Assembly: GCA_036937835.1 (NCBI GenBank)
Contig: CM072863.1
Span: 16,666,001 to 16,730,000 of the forward strand
DNA length: 64,000 nt
Source: Pampus argenteus
Lineage: Eukaryota > Chordata > Actinopteri > Scombriformes > Stromateidae
Direction: 5' to 3'
In this document: positions 38,348 to 50,452 of the stretch, piece by piece
Layout: the number at the start of each line of letters is the position of its first letter
Position numbering within the stretch: position 1 is the first letter of the stretch
Made by a program: the position numbers and the translations under genes
The notes under the pieces: model-generated
What the model saw: only the letters and a program-made list of their open reading frames with translations
Database searches by the model: none
Told to the model about the DNA's origin: nothing

Positions 38348-41300
38348 ATGATGAAGCTCAAGTCAAACCAAACCCGGACGTACGACGGGGATGGCTACAA
38401 GAAGCGAGCCGCCTGTCTGTGCTTCAGGAGCGAAGCTGAGGAGGAGGTGAGTCCGGGGATGTCACTACTCTGGCGGGCCAAGCTAGCATTAGCAGCCGTT
38501 GGTGTTTCTCACTGTCTGTAAATGAATATATTCAAAGTAACACAGCGGCAGTTTGTATTGCCAGCTGGTGATGGTGACTCTCTCGTTCCTTACTCTAGTA
38601 TTGTCTGCAGATCTTGTACATTATTGTCAGTTTTTTCGGCTCCTACCTACCTAAGTGTTATGTAAGCCTCTTTAGCTGTAGATGGTTTTCACTTGGAGTC
38701 AACCTGTTAGCTGCATGCTAATGCTAACTAGCCGTGTTGCTGCTGCCTCTGTGGGCAGCCGGCTCTCGGCCAGCGGCCACAGCCCACATCACGGGCCGTG
38801 ATGAGCGGTGACTTTGTCATTTTTTAAAGTCAGCCGGATACATAAGTGTTTAGCTTCCCAAAGTGACAAGCTACAGATATCCATCTGCTTATGTCACAGA
38901 TATTGCGCCGCTGGGTAACTGTTAGTGTCTTCAACCAACTAACGTTAGCTTTAGCCAAAAGACAACAGTGGAAGTGAAAGCCCGGTTAGCTTACATTATA
39001 ATGTATTTTGCGTTGTTTACTTGATATTAATATTCAAAAGTAGATTACAAATGTCTGGAGAATCAGCGCCTCTTTGTAGCCAAACCCCAAACCTGATTCG
39101 TTTTGTACATTTTTAAACACGTACAACTGTAAATGTGCCACCATCGCTATCTCCCTGCGCTCTCCCAGTAGCCTGCAAAGGGTTAGTTGAGATCAGAAGC
39201 GATTTGGGAAGCTGATGTCCAGTCAACAACACGCACAAAGATGTCTTTGTAGTGGAAACATTTTACCTAAGGGGAGGAGACGAGTTAGAAACTAAACTAA
39301 TTCCTCATTCTGGTTTAAGCAGGGGCCAGATTGTGAACAACATGGACTGTTGATTACAGGAAACACATCAGTATGATCAGCACGTAGCTAGAAACTTTTT
39401 TTTACCAGAAACTGTAGTGTACCACTACAGCACTCAGCCAAGCCTCAGCTTTTCTCCAACAGTTTGTTGACACCGTGAACTCACCATAGTTTAGTGAGGA
39501 AAAAAAGCAAACTTACTGATTCATACCACAGATATTGGAATATTTGCATGATCTGCTTGCAACCATACAGAGAATAATTGTAACTACATTCACTCTCCAA
39601 CTGGATACTTGGCTCCAGGTCACTGCTGTGATAGTCAGGATAGATGTACTGTGTACTAAGACAGGTAGCTATTGAGTCACATGCTCACATTTAGCCTAAC
39701 GTAGGTCAACTGAATGTAACGCTCAAGCAGCAGCACTTGTGTAGTGTAAGCACACACAACTAGAAATTAGTCGATTAATCGATTAGCTGCCAACTGTTGA
39801 ATTAATCTGATCATAATGGTTCTGATAATCTCTAAATCATCATCTTTTCAGTCTTTTTTTACATTATATTAACATTATAACATAATCGATAGATTGATAA
39901 TGAAAATAATCACTAGTTGCAGGCAGCCCTACGTACACAAAATTAATGTAGACTTTTATGGCTAACTACTGTTTGTGATGCTTTGCAGGTGCTGCTGGTG
40001 AGCAGTAGTCGACATCCTGACAAGTGGATAGTACCTGGAGGGGGAATGGAGCCCGAGGAGGAGCCCAATGTTGCTGCAGCTCGAGAAGTGTGTGAAGAGG
40101 TTGGTTCTGTTACTGAGTTTCAGTAACATAATTATTTCATAATTAATGTATATAAAATACATATTTAAAGCAAGTCCCTTTTGAACATCTTATTACTTTT
40201 ATTATTTTTCCTTTTCCTATGTAGACTGCTTCGAAACATGTCCATCTAGACTTAGTTCATAGCCAGGAATATTGTTCTGAGAATGGATTTCCATTTGCAG
40301 CGTGGCATATTAGTTTGAGTGTAGGCTTATAAGATGTATTGTATTTCAATTCTATTAAATCATGTCTCTATTTAACACTGGGCCTAATACCTTGTTCTCA
40401 AAACCTGTTTCGTCAGTGCAGTCATCCTGTTTTCATGGACAGAGATAGAGAGCCTAGCAACATGTAAGCTGTATCACAGCATCATGTTACAAAGCAGTGT
40501 TTAAGTGTCAAAGGAGGTCACACTGAGATTGAACACTGGCTGTCCAGTGGTTGCACTGCAGCACTATCCAATACGAGCAAACGAAGTAAAAAGAAATCAG
40601 CTTTCGAAACACAAAAACATTGTTTGTGTATTCTGAGAGGATAGTTAGCAATTGGTAAACAATTCTGAAGCTTTGAATTCAGAATTTGAAATTGAAAATC
40701 ACTATCCTGCTTATACTGCCTACCTGCGATCAATGATCCTCCAGCGTACACACTGTACATCGCATTTTGAACAGAATGGCAACAGGGTACCAAAGACACT
40801 AAATCGCACCCGGCTGTCAGTTGTCAGCGAGTCACTGACCATATAAAGCCTATTGTTTGTGTGTGATCCATCACACTGAGTGATGCTGATATCATCCCTT
40901 ATCCTGGCTCCCACTGTTTGGTAGCTTTGGCGGTTGTAGAACACTGCATCTCGCCAACACATTTCAGCAGGGTCAAAAGCAATGTCACATCACTACCGAG
41001 GTTTGTTAAAAGTGCTAAAAGGCAGCATTCAGAAACTTGCTTCATGCATCACTGCATACTCTGCCTTCTTAAGCCTCTTATTGCACGGTGGTGTAACAGG
41101 ACATATCCTAATCCTGACAAGCTTATTCTGATGACCATATGAGCGGTGACTGATTTCTTATGCTTATTGGTTTGGAGTCTTTCCAGGAATGACAGTGAAG
41201 ACATATTGCTCTGGAGCAGGCCAAAGGTTAAAGAGGGATCCTCTGCTTATAATTGGTAGTCAAGGTGATGATGGCTGAGGTCCTCTGCTGGATCACAAGG

Positions 41301-42843
41301 CAAACAAATGGTCTGTCGCAGTTATAGACTGTAAATTTCTAATTCGAATAGGTCACTATAGTTCAAATATGTAATTTTTTTTCACCACATTAGAACGAAA
41401 GTTCAAATTTAAAATACACAGTGACAGCCCTAGTAGTCGTGCACCCCTGACCCTGCAAGACAAAAACATGGGATAGTATTGCATAAATTGTGACACAGCC
41501 ACAATGTTGCACATCCTCTTTCAAGATGATGCCCAGTTAGTCTTACATAGATGCTTGAGCTAAGGAGACATTTTCCATCTCATATAAACATACAGGTTGA
41601 CTTTTGGCCTATTACTTAATCCCTGGCACGTCTTTGGGGTTTCTAGTGGTTGGCTTGTCCTCTTCCATATGATCTCGCTGAAGGCCCGAGGAGTGTAACA
41701 CATGGTCCATGGTACAGTACGTGGTGTCAACATTTATTTATAGACCGAAACTGAAACCTGAAGAAGAAGTATCAAAGATGTCAGCAAGTGGGCTGGTTCT
41801 GTATCTAAACCCGATGAGATCTACATCAGATTTTTTTTGTTTTTTTGGTAATAAGTAGCAAGGAATGTTCCACTTTGGTTTCAGAATCATGGGAAGCAAC
41901 TCGCAAAAAATGTGTTTTTCCTTGTTTTGTTCTGACCTTTTTATATGATCTTGTGTGGTGCTCAAAGCATTTTATAGAGAGGCTGCCTTCATTAAGAAGT
42001 GTTAAGTATAATCACTTGTCTTCCTCCTCACAATTAAGAAACCTCCTTAGTTGTGATTGTATCCTTTGACATGTATCTGCTCACCATTTTATTCATTTAT
42101 TTTTCAGGCCGGCGTGAAGGGGACTTTAGGTCGCTTAGTTGGAGTGTTTGAGGTGAGCTGACGTCTATTTGCTATAGACTTTTTTTTTTGGTCTTAAAAT
42201 GTCACCACACTGCAGTATGTTTGTGAATGAAAAGTGAAAAAACTGACACTTCTTCCCTCACAGAACCAAGAGAGGAAACACAGAACCTACGTCTATGTTC
42301 TTATTGTAACGGAAGTGCTGGAGGACTGGGAGGACTCGGTCAACATTGGTAAAGCGCAGCATTTGTTTACTTGTCAAAATGGGGATCATAAGGACAAAGT
42401 TCTCACATGGGTCACATGGCGTCTGTAGTTTTAAAAACCTTATTTTTTTCTTCCCAGGCCTTAGTGGTATTACTGTTTAGACATTCTGTTGTAGGTTTGT
42501 TTTGGTAGATTATAACACTAGTTGTATTTCTGCCCTACAGTACTGATAATTTAGTTAAAACCTGTTTTTTTTGTTGTTGTTCCCCTCTCCTGTTGTCTCT
42601 CACGTGTCTTAACTTCCTCCATAATGGTGTTTTGTTCTGTCAACAGGAAGAAAAAGGGATTGGTTTAAAATAGACGATGCCATACAAGTGTTGCAGTGTC
42701 ACAAGCCTGTGCAGGCCACCTACTTCGAGGCTCTCCAGGAGAGTTGCCTGACCAGTAACGGAACACCTTTGGTGGCCACGATAGGTGGGGACCTCTCCCC
42801 TACCTACAGCATCAATCAGAGCTCTGTCTCGGGTATCAGATAA
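38348..42843 (+). CDS. nudt3: diphosphoinositol polyphosphate phosphohydrolase 1 (Nudix 3)
   Basis: This is a cytosolic Nudix hydrolase that removes the beta-phosphate from inositol pyrophosphates (PP-InsP5, [PP]2-InsP4). The family also acts on diadenosine polyphosphates and mRNA caps. Five coding exons join in frame: 38348-38446, 39989-40099, 42108-42152, 42264-42348 and 42647-42843 (stop TAA), all with GT-AG borders. The product is 178 aa; human NUDT3 is 172. It starts MMKLKSNQTRTYDGDGYKKR. The Nudix box is complete and split between exons 2 and 3: GGGMEPEEEPN...REVCEE|AGV, keeping the metal-binding REVCEE glutamates. Further family motifs are NQERKHRTYVYVLIVTEVL, EDWEDSVNIGR and HKPVQATYFEAL. 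The C-terminus ends SSVSGIR, as in the mammalian protein. The first of the two ATGs (38348) is taken as the start, following the mammalian MMKLKSNQ. Confidence 0.95.
38447..39988 (+). other. nudt3: nudt3 intron 1
   Basis: The intron runs from donor GTGAGT to acceptor TTTGCAG. It is GC-richer near the promoter. A hAT-like repeat lies near its end (39755-39931). Confidence 0.85.
39755..39931 (-). repeat. hAT-like miniature interspersed repeat, copy 5
   Basis: Begins AAATTAGTCGATTAATCGAT and ends GATTGATAATGAAAATAATC then GTTGCAGGCAGCCCT, the inverse of the family opening. It lies in nudt3 intron 1, reversed relative to copy 4. Confidence 0.55.
40100..42107 (+). other. nudt3: nudt3 intron 2
   Basis: The donor is GTTGGT, a weak but acceptable GT site; the acceptor is TTTTTCAG. 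Several open frames overlap near 40520-40960 on both strands, but none shows a recognisable motif. Confidence 0.85.
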
Positions 42844-42905
42844 CTAAAACCATATCTCTGACACCCCCAGGAGGTTTTCGCCACCACTTGCGCTCTTACT
42901 TGTTT

Positions 42906-43035
42906 CTCTTCTCTTCTCTTCTCTTCTCTTCTCTTCTCTTCTCTTCTCTTCTCTTCTCTTCTCTTCTCTTCTCTTCTCTTCTCTTCTCTTCTCTTCTCTT
43001 CTCTTCTCTTCTCTTCTCTTCTCTTCTCTTCTCTT
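42906..43035 (+). repeat. (CTCTT)26 pentanucleotide tract in nudt3 3' UTR
   Basis: About 26 perfect CTCTT units (130 bases) lie 62 bases after the nudt3 stop codon. In the mRNA this is a continuous pyrimidine tract. The reverse strand gives long open frames of repeated REEKR, which are an artefact of the repeat. Confidence 0.97.
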
Positions 43036-43804
43036 CTTTTTTGTCTCAATAACATGGTTTGCCTTGCCAACTCCTTTGTGCCAGAACTGTGGCACAGACT
43101 TGATGACAAGTGTTGGGTGAATTGTCTGAAACACTTTGTAAATGTAAATGTAATTTTTGACCCCCCCCCTTTTTTTTTTTTTTCTTTTTACTGACAATTG
43201 CATGAAATGTCCCCTCGCTCCCCTCATTCACTTTCCTTAACGCGCCCTTAGCGTGGTGTTTATTGAATGCAAGAACTACTTTTTACTGTTGTAATGTAAA
43301 AGTGTATACTTAGTGCTTAAGCTGAAGGCTTTTGGTGGTCTTTTTAACGTCTCCTCCCATTTCTCAGTTATTCTTCTGTGAATGAATGTGCCCATTAGTG
43401 TACTCCCACCCCTGTTTATAAGGATAGGAAATGTTGTCTGTATCTGAATGAGCAGAATTGTGGGAAGTGACTTGTCTTGCATGAGCACTGTTATATTGTG
43501 TCTCACTCGCTGGAGTGACCTGATGCTGACTGTGCAACAGACTTGTGGTAAGGTGTTTTGGATTCTCGTCATTTTGCTCCTTATTGTGTTTGTTGATGTT
43601 TCTTAAATCAGAAGGATACAGGGCCCTCAGTAGTCTTTCAAGTGTCAAGTGTGTTTCTCTCTCATTTGGGAAGCTAACCAAGCACTACAGGTTTTAACTC
43701 TTGAACAGCATATTCACTGTATAAAGAGCGAAAGAATGTCAACATACAGTGTAAAATGAACCACCTTTCTCCTCAGTGTCTTTACCTCGTTTTAATCCCT
43801 ATTT

Positions 43805-43836
<32 letters not shown>

Positions 43837-44262
43837 ACACTTTCTTGTGACAGACTTAAAAGTCTTCCTCCACATACTAAGAGAAAAGTAGTAAGTTTAA
43901 AAAAATCATGAACTTGTAATCTCAAAATGCACCACATATCACTTAAGTTATTAAAACCCATCTCCATATTTTACTCCTCACATTCAGTTTGGTTAAAAGC
44001 AATTGTTTACATTGTGTTTGTAACATAGCACAGGTGACGTTAGTGGGCACTTTTCATTATGGTCATGTGTTTGTGTTTTTTGTTTGTTTTTTTCTTAAAC
44101 CCTTCCTTTAGTATTTAATCTGCATCCCCAAAAACACTCAAAACACCTGCTTGACATTGAAAGTTATGGAATCTATAATGTTGTCTTTGGCAAGATGCAG
44201 AACAAACAAGCCTTGTACAGTTTGAGACCTTGTTTTTAACATGTAAAATGCTTTTGGATACT

Positions 44263-44264
<2 letters not shown>

Positions 44265-44294
<30 letters not shown>
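44265..44294 (+). repeat. T30 homopolymer
   Basis: About 30 consecutive T in the nudt3 sense strand. Either a slippage-prone run or the reversed A-tail of an old retroinsertion. No element body was recognised next to it. Confidence 0.9.
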
Positions 44295-44840
44295 CTCTCT
44301 AACGTCTGGCAAAAGTCTCTTTAGCTGAGCTGCGTCACTTGATTCGATGTGGTGTGAGGCAGCTGGCTCAATACTGTGAAACTGGAGGCGCTGTAGATAG
44401 CATGTAAGAGGTTTTTATTGTAAATTGTTTATTTCTGTATAGATCAAAGGTGAGAGTACAAATGATAAAACCCTTCTTATACATCTGTGGGTGCTACATG
44501 TCATTTCAACTGAGGCTGGAAGAACTGATTGAACTTGTGGTATTGGGTTCGGAGCTGTTGGGGGATTTTTGTCTTGAGATAGCGTACAGTACATCTGAGG
44601 GAAGAGCCTGTTTATAATAGAATATTCTCCAAAACAAGATGTAAGGGATTACTGTTCTTTTTTTCTCCTCTATTGCCAACCTATAAAAACAAAGTATAAC
44701 TGCAGTGTCCAAACCTCTAGTCTGGTTTAGGAATAAGCAGACCTGAAGTCATTTTCAAACTATCTGCTGCTCTACTAGTCAGTGTATTTTCCATAAAGGG
44801 TTTCTTTTATTGGTCTTTCTCAAAGGCTTGTGATGGTGGG

Positions 44841-44875
44841 GTTTTTTTTTGTTTGTTTGTTTGTTTGTTTGTTTT
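44841..44875. repeat. (GTTT)n tract
   Basis: A T run followed by about six GTTT units. Confidence 0.9.
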
Positions 44876-46594
44876 TGGCCACTTAGGGGCATTGGTAACT
44901 TGGCAAACTGTTGTCTTATTTTCACATCTGCCAGATATGGAGCAACATTAGCACTAATATGGAGTTGAGTTTCTAGCAACCTGATGAATTTAAATCCAAT
45001 TTTTCTCTCAGATTTTTCTCTCTACCAACACTTCAGTGAAACATTTGGCTCTAATAAGTTCGCCAGCTAGTTGCCAACGTTGTCTGTAGCTGTACAGGTA
45101 GCATACCGTCAGTCTATCCAAGCCTTCTCTCTAAAAACAGCTGCGTGCTGCGATGAGTGAAACAGTTAAATTGAGGGCCAAAGAATCAAAACAATGGACT
45201 TAAATAGCTCTGTGGAGCTGTGGTGATGATTGGTAATATCTATTTTCATATACAACTAGTCATGTGATCCATTGTTAACATAAAAAATACTGATTTATAG
45301 CGAAGTTGAAACAAAAAACATGTACAACATTGATGGTAAACAAGCATCTCGTCATTGTATAAAGATCAATTTAAAAACAAAACAGTAATTTTTTTGATCC
45401 TGGTTAAGATGAACAGCTGCAGTCCAGTACAGTAGTTGTGTTTTTAACTTTGAATATGCACAGAAAAGTCCAGTATCTCAATTCAGTCATCTAGAAACTG
45501 ATGAGAAAATCTCCATGTGAAGCTGTAATGAGAACTGAAAACTAGTCGGAGCAAATCAAGCTTTGTACAGACTCTTTTTACATGTATTGGCCTGTGATTA
45601 TGACTGAATTCGACTTTTTTTTTTTTTTTTTTTTTGAATGGTATTAAAGGAGAAAGGAGTCTAAAGTTTCCTTTGCTTGAGACTTTGAACTGACTTGATT
45701 GCTGTGTACCAGGAAGGTGTGGTGGCCAAAGTCTTAGTTTATGATGCCCTACCTGGCACTTCATGTGAGATGTTAATTACACCTTTCAGTCTTCATCTGA
45801 ATGTGGAATTAGATGAACTTCTTTATGACGAAAAGAAAAGTAATTGGCAGTGATTCAGTTAGCTCTTAACAGTTTGATGTGGGAGGCAGGTACTGTCCAA
45901 GTGAATGTGAGGAGGATTTCCACAAGTATCAGCCAGTGACTTAATTATTAATGACCACTTGTTCTTTATCCATATTTTCTGTTCTTTAATCTGATGCGTT
46001 ATTGACAAGCTACAGCCAGAGGTCACACTAGCTTCGGTCAATAAGGATTTGTGTTCATTTTCTTCAATGAAATGCTCCCTTTAAAGTCAAATTTCAGGCA
46101 GTTCCCTTCCTTAAAGCAAATTATGCTGGAATTCAAGAAGTAAATATCTCCATATAGTTATGTGGAGTTAAGATGTAGCTAACGCATCCACCCTTAGTTT
46201 CTGCTTTCAGAATCTATGTGTGACATTATGAACAATTGGGGCTTCAAATAAAGTCACTTATTTTACCAAAGGTGATGGTGTAAATATGTGTTGCCATTTC
46301 AATTAACTGGCTCCATCTTGTGGCCAAAGCAAAAATATTAAAAGCACATCACTTCTCAGCTGAGGATTGTAAACATTGTTTTCTTAAAGATAAATGGTCA
46401 GAACTGAATATTTGTAAATTGATTTAAAATGCTGTTAAAGTAAAAAAAAAAAACCAACAAAAAAAAACTTGTAATTGAATAACAAACTAAACACTAGCTG
46501 TTGACCTCAGCCTTGAAGTTACTTATAATTGTGATGTTCAAGGTAAATGTGTCACTGGGACTTTCTTTTCCTCTCTTGTCATTTGGGACTGTGG

Positions 46595-46600
46595 AATAAA
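46595..46600 (+). terminator. nudt3: nudt3 distal polyadenylation signal
   Basis: A canonical AATAAA followed by GT-rich text (CCAGTGTGAGAAG). It is the last good signal before the convergent rps10 transcript. Another AATAAA occurs about 30 bases further on. Confidence 0.45.
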
Positions 46601-46620
46601 ACCAGTGTGAGAAGACTGAA

Positions 46621-47268
46621 GATTGTAATATAAATGTGCCAACAAATAAACACCAGTATTTCACATTCAGGCCAGTGTCATTATTTGTGTTTAGTTATTT
46701 GTATGCAGCTTTTATATCTACATGCCAGGAATACAATGTTAATAAGATTCGTTTTAATAGTATAAATGTGTATGCTACACTGAACTTTGGTTACCCATTT
46801 TCTATTGTACTAAATTTTATACAGTTAATAGTACACAGTATATATCTCGTATACGTCTCCAATTTAGACACCAACTTGTTTTTGCATTTCCCTGTTGCTT
46901 GTATGATTTAATAACTAGTTTATAGCATTACGTTTTGTCACTGCGGTTTCAGTTACCTCAATCCAACATTAGCCCCATCACCCAAATAAAGTATTTTTCC
47001 TTCTTTTGCCACCGTGATCAAGCAGTTCAGTGATTTTACATCCAGTCTCAATGACCAACCTGAGGCGCTCCTGTTTCCACAGGTCACTGTCATCTAGACG
47101 CATTTCACTTTTGTGCACATTCTTCTAAATGTCAACATGAACCTGGTGACTCTTAGTGTCACAAAGATGCATATGCTACTGTTATTTTTTTCTAATTTCA
47201 AAAAACAACCAACCAAATAAATACCAATAAACAAACAATACTGTAGGTGGACATGTATTTTGATTTTC
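46621..47268. other. Short intergenic spacer between convergent nudt3 and rps10
   Basis: About 650 bases of AT-rich DNA with no coding signal separate the two inferred transcript ends. Confidence 0.5.
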
Positions 47269-47274
47269 TTTATT
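47269..47274 (-). terminator. rps10: rps10 polyadenylation signal
   Basis: AATAAA on the minus strand, 20 bases after the rps10 stop codon. A very short 3' UTR is usual for ribosomal protein genes. Confidence 0.75.
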
Positions 47275-47293
47275 GTACAGAAAGATGTAAAAT

Positions 47294-49999
47294 TTACTGA
47301 GGCTGCTGTCCTCTGCCGCGTCCGAAGCCACCCCTCTGTAACACAGAAAGTTTTGTCAACACATCATTCAACATACGTTTTTATAACTGCACCATACAAA
47401 CTATTAGCTTAACATTCCTTTTTGAAACCAGGAAAGTACCTGCATAAATAAATTACAAAAATCATAGCGTAAAGATGGCAGCAGTACTTACGAACTGGAA
47501 CTCCGTGGCAGCTCCGGCACCGGCCTCTGCTTTCTTGTCGGAACCAGCTGAAGGGAAAAATTACAAATGAAGTCAGCCAACAACAACTACCTTTAATTAT
47601 AGTTATATGGACACTACTTGGTTTACTAGTCGACTCATTTATTTACTGTGCTCCTTAACGCATGACACTAATATCTCAAATTAACATACCAGGCTTGCTG
47701 TAAGACAGCAGCTCATTTTAACCACTTACACAGAACAAACCATATTAGCAGGATTAGTAGCACTATACATACGGGGTGCAGCAGATCGCCTGTATGCATC
47801 TCTGTCAGCCTCTCCACGGTTAAGGCGGGCGGGCCTCTCTCCTTCCATTCCTGCAGAAATAAAGACAAAAAAAATCAGTTCTGGCTCCACTTTGGTTGAA
47901 AGATTATTTTGCTTAACAAAAAAGGATGAACTCAACAGGAAATCTGAATACTTTAAAATGAGAGTTGTTCTGCTCCTCAGTTTAGGAGTCTCACTAAAGA
48001 TGCTAGATAAGGGAGGAGTATTTTTATGTGGCTTTTGGGACTCCATTATACACAGAATATTCATGACGAACTGAAAACCTTGCAGAATGTGTTACTGCAG
48101 CAGTCATCGTTTCGTCTTGTAGTTAAAAGCATTACATTTTGTGGGGATGGTCACAAGGACCTCAGCTCGATTTTAGATATTTAATGATTTTAAGCATCAG
48201 TTCTTATCAATAGGATGCCAGATGCTGCAGGACTACATTTCAGCTTTAAATCAAAGACTCAATGAAATCAATACTGTGGCTTGAATGGATCCCAAAAAGA
48301 TGCTAATAAAGTATGAAATGACTGAAGAGTCAAAGGACTGTACAGCATGTTTAGTTTCTTTTATAATTGTATGTCCTGTGCAGCAGTTACAGATTGTCTC
48401 CAGCTACAGATACATAACTGGAAACTATCAACACGTGTAGCTGAACAGACACGGCTGCAGCGTCTGACTCTGATGTTAAGATCGGTGGAATGCGTCCACT
48501 CAGCAGGTTCGCATCAATACCTCATGACTACATGTCTGTCAGTCAGGTCCCAAATTTAACAATAAGGGCTGGAAATGAATTTGATGGCCTTTGAAAACTA
48601 AAAGACAGAAGCATTAAGACACATACAAAGTATTGCCCGGCTTTAAAGCATTGCTTGTACAACTGCACTGACAAATCAATTTGAGTCAAACTAAAAACAA
48701 ACTTGTTAGGGATATTCTGCCAAAAACACATCACCGGTATATCAAAGAGCTTACCCTTGGGCCTCGGCCTTGCAGTCTCAGGGCGGGTCTGGCGACGCAG
48801 GGTGGCGGGCACGATCTCAGAGGGGAGGTGGAGGAAATCTCTCAGGTACTGAATACCTTCGTTGGTGAGGTACCAGTAAAAATGACGCCAGGCAAATTGC
48901 TCCTTGACATACCCACAGGACTTCAAGGACTGCAAGGAAAGCAGAGGCATTTTTTTTAATTAGGCATGTTCCTCACTGGATGTTTGTTGTGCAAATGAAA
49001 TAGAAGTTACACTTCATACAAGCTACCACTGTTTTCACAATTCACAAGATTCTCAATATACTGGCAGTTAACTCCTTGTAATATTTTGGACTAGACTGTC
49101 CTAATAAATCTGGCAACCCTGAATCTTGACAGCCAATTTCCAGCATTAGAGCACTCTTAATTGTGTTTATTTTCTTAATGAATAACTCATTTAATTTAAG
49201 TTCCACAACACATTTTCCTGCCAGGTTAGGTGAACACCCCTCCTGCAGTTTGGGAACCACTGTTTTGACAACATAAACTTAGATAGATTCACAGTCCATA
49301 CACAACAATCAGGACACAGAAAGAGGTTTTCCTTGCTATTCCTCCTGTCCATAATGGCTATTAAAAGAGCGTCTTCAATGTGAATTATTGGGCTAAAATC
49401 CAGTGTGTCCGCACAGATGATTTGTGTAAAAACGCAACAAAAAAATTAATCTAAAGTTTAAATGGAAGCCTCAGCAGCCCGAGTCATATCAAGTCTTCAT
49501 GGCAATAAATTCACTGTTTCCTCAGACAGTGTTTCTGTGATGAGCTGCAGTGTTACGCATGTCTATCTTTATATACATGCATACCACAAGCAGAAGGTCT
49601 AATTTAATTATGAAGGGATTCGTAGTCATTACGGCAAGAAAATCCTGCTTCAGTGTTTATTTTGGTAACTGACTATCGTTTTAAGACACTTAAAAATGGT
49701 GAACCCATCCTTTAATAATGCATCAGACACTACCCTAATAACACAGAGTCAATAGCAAGATCACCTGAATGGATGTACATGAATGAAGAGACTTAATGTC
49801 TATACTGACAGGTGTTTTAGCACCACGGGTATCACTGTTGCCTTCTCACCTGCATCGCTTTCATCACATGAAGGTTGGGCACATTCTTGTCGGCAAGCTC
49901 GGGATGCTTGGCCAGGTGGACATCTTTCTTGGCCACCATGACTCCCTCCTTGAAGAGGAGCTCATAGATAGCAATGCGATTCTTCTTGGGCATCAGCAT
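47294..49999 (-). CDS. rps10: 40S ribosomal protein S10 (eS10)
   Basis: This is a component of the small ribosomal subunit, near the beak and mRNA entry side. Five coding exons on the minus strand join in frame: 49999-49850, 48929-48755, 47850-47773, 47547-47492 and 47335-47294 (TAA). All borders are GT-AG. The product is 166 aa; human RPS10 is 165. It starts MLMPKKNRIAIYELLFKEGV, has the winged-helix region NVPNLHVMKAMQ|SLKSCGYVKEQ and FAWRHFYWYLTNEGIQYLR, and ends with the Arg/Gly-rich tail FQFRGGFGRGRGQQPQ. Compared with human there is one extra residue in LRRQTRPETARPRPK. The start codon is the first three bases of its exon, directly after the acceptor AAATACAG. No disabling change is seen, and the introns show this is the source gene and not a retrocopy. 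Confidence 0.97.
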
Positions 50000-50452
50000 C
50001 TGTATTTAGACACGAGTTTATCGGTTACAACTTGTTCAAGTGCAAGACAGCCACCGCTAACATGACCAATAGCTACTAGCTAGTTAGCCAATTTAGCCAT
50101 ATCTGATGTAGTTGAACCTTTTCAGAGGAAGATGTGTTTTGCTTTAGCTTTAATAGAACGATACACAATACTAAATGTACAGAAAACCTGCTAGACACAT
50201 TTATCTCTAAACATTATTAAAAACGCGGCCTTGAGGTAACGGGAGAAAAATGGCAGCCATTCATGAACATCAGAGCCGGGGTTACTTCCCCACTTTAAAG
50301 TCTAATATCAACGATTATAAACTGTTCAAGACTAAAATACGCTCATTTATTCTATTATGATAGTGACATCAACCAGATACAAAACATTTGCGTACAATAG
50401 CACAAGAGATGTTGAAGATATATTTAGATTACTACACCGAGACTGTCTTTAC
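50000..50452 (-). other. rps10: rps10 intron 1
   Basis: The intron separates the non-coding first exon (donor AAG|GTAAAG) from the exon that opens with the ATG. No snoRNA with clear C/D or H/ACA boxes was recognised in this or the other rps10 introns. Confidence 0.75.

Larger units (their letters stand above)
42844..46620 (+). other. nudt3: nudt3 3' UTR (long)
   Basis: No further exon is seen after the stop codon. Candidate poly-A signals are AATAAA near 46246 and at 46595-46600, giving a 3' UTR of up to about 3.75 kb. It contains a (CTCTT)26 tract and several long T runs (43169-43184, 43801-43836 interrupted, 44265-44294, 45615-45635). The end point is inferred from the AATAAA. Shorter forms are possible. 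Confidence 0.55.

Noticed and set aside
42816..43227. Two overlapping minus-strand frames of 97 and 127 codons with repeated REEKR.
   Set aside because: They are the reverse reading of the CTCTT array in the nudt3 3' UTR. A pentanucleotide repeat without stops is open in every frame of that strand.
48681..48959. Plus-strand frame of 92 codons.
   Set aside because: It is the antisense shadow of the second rps10 coding exon.
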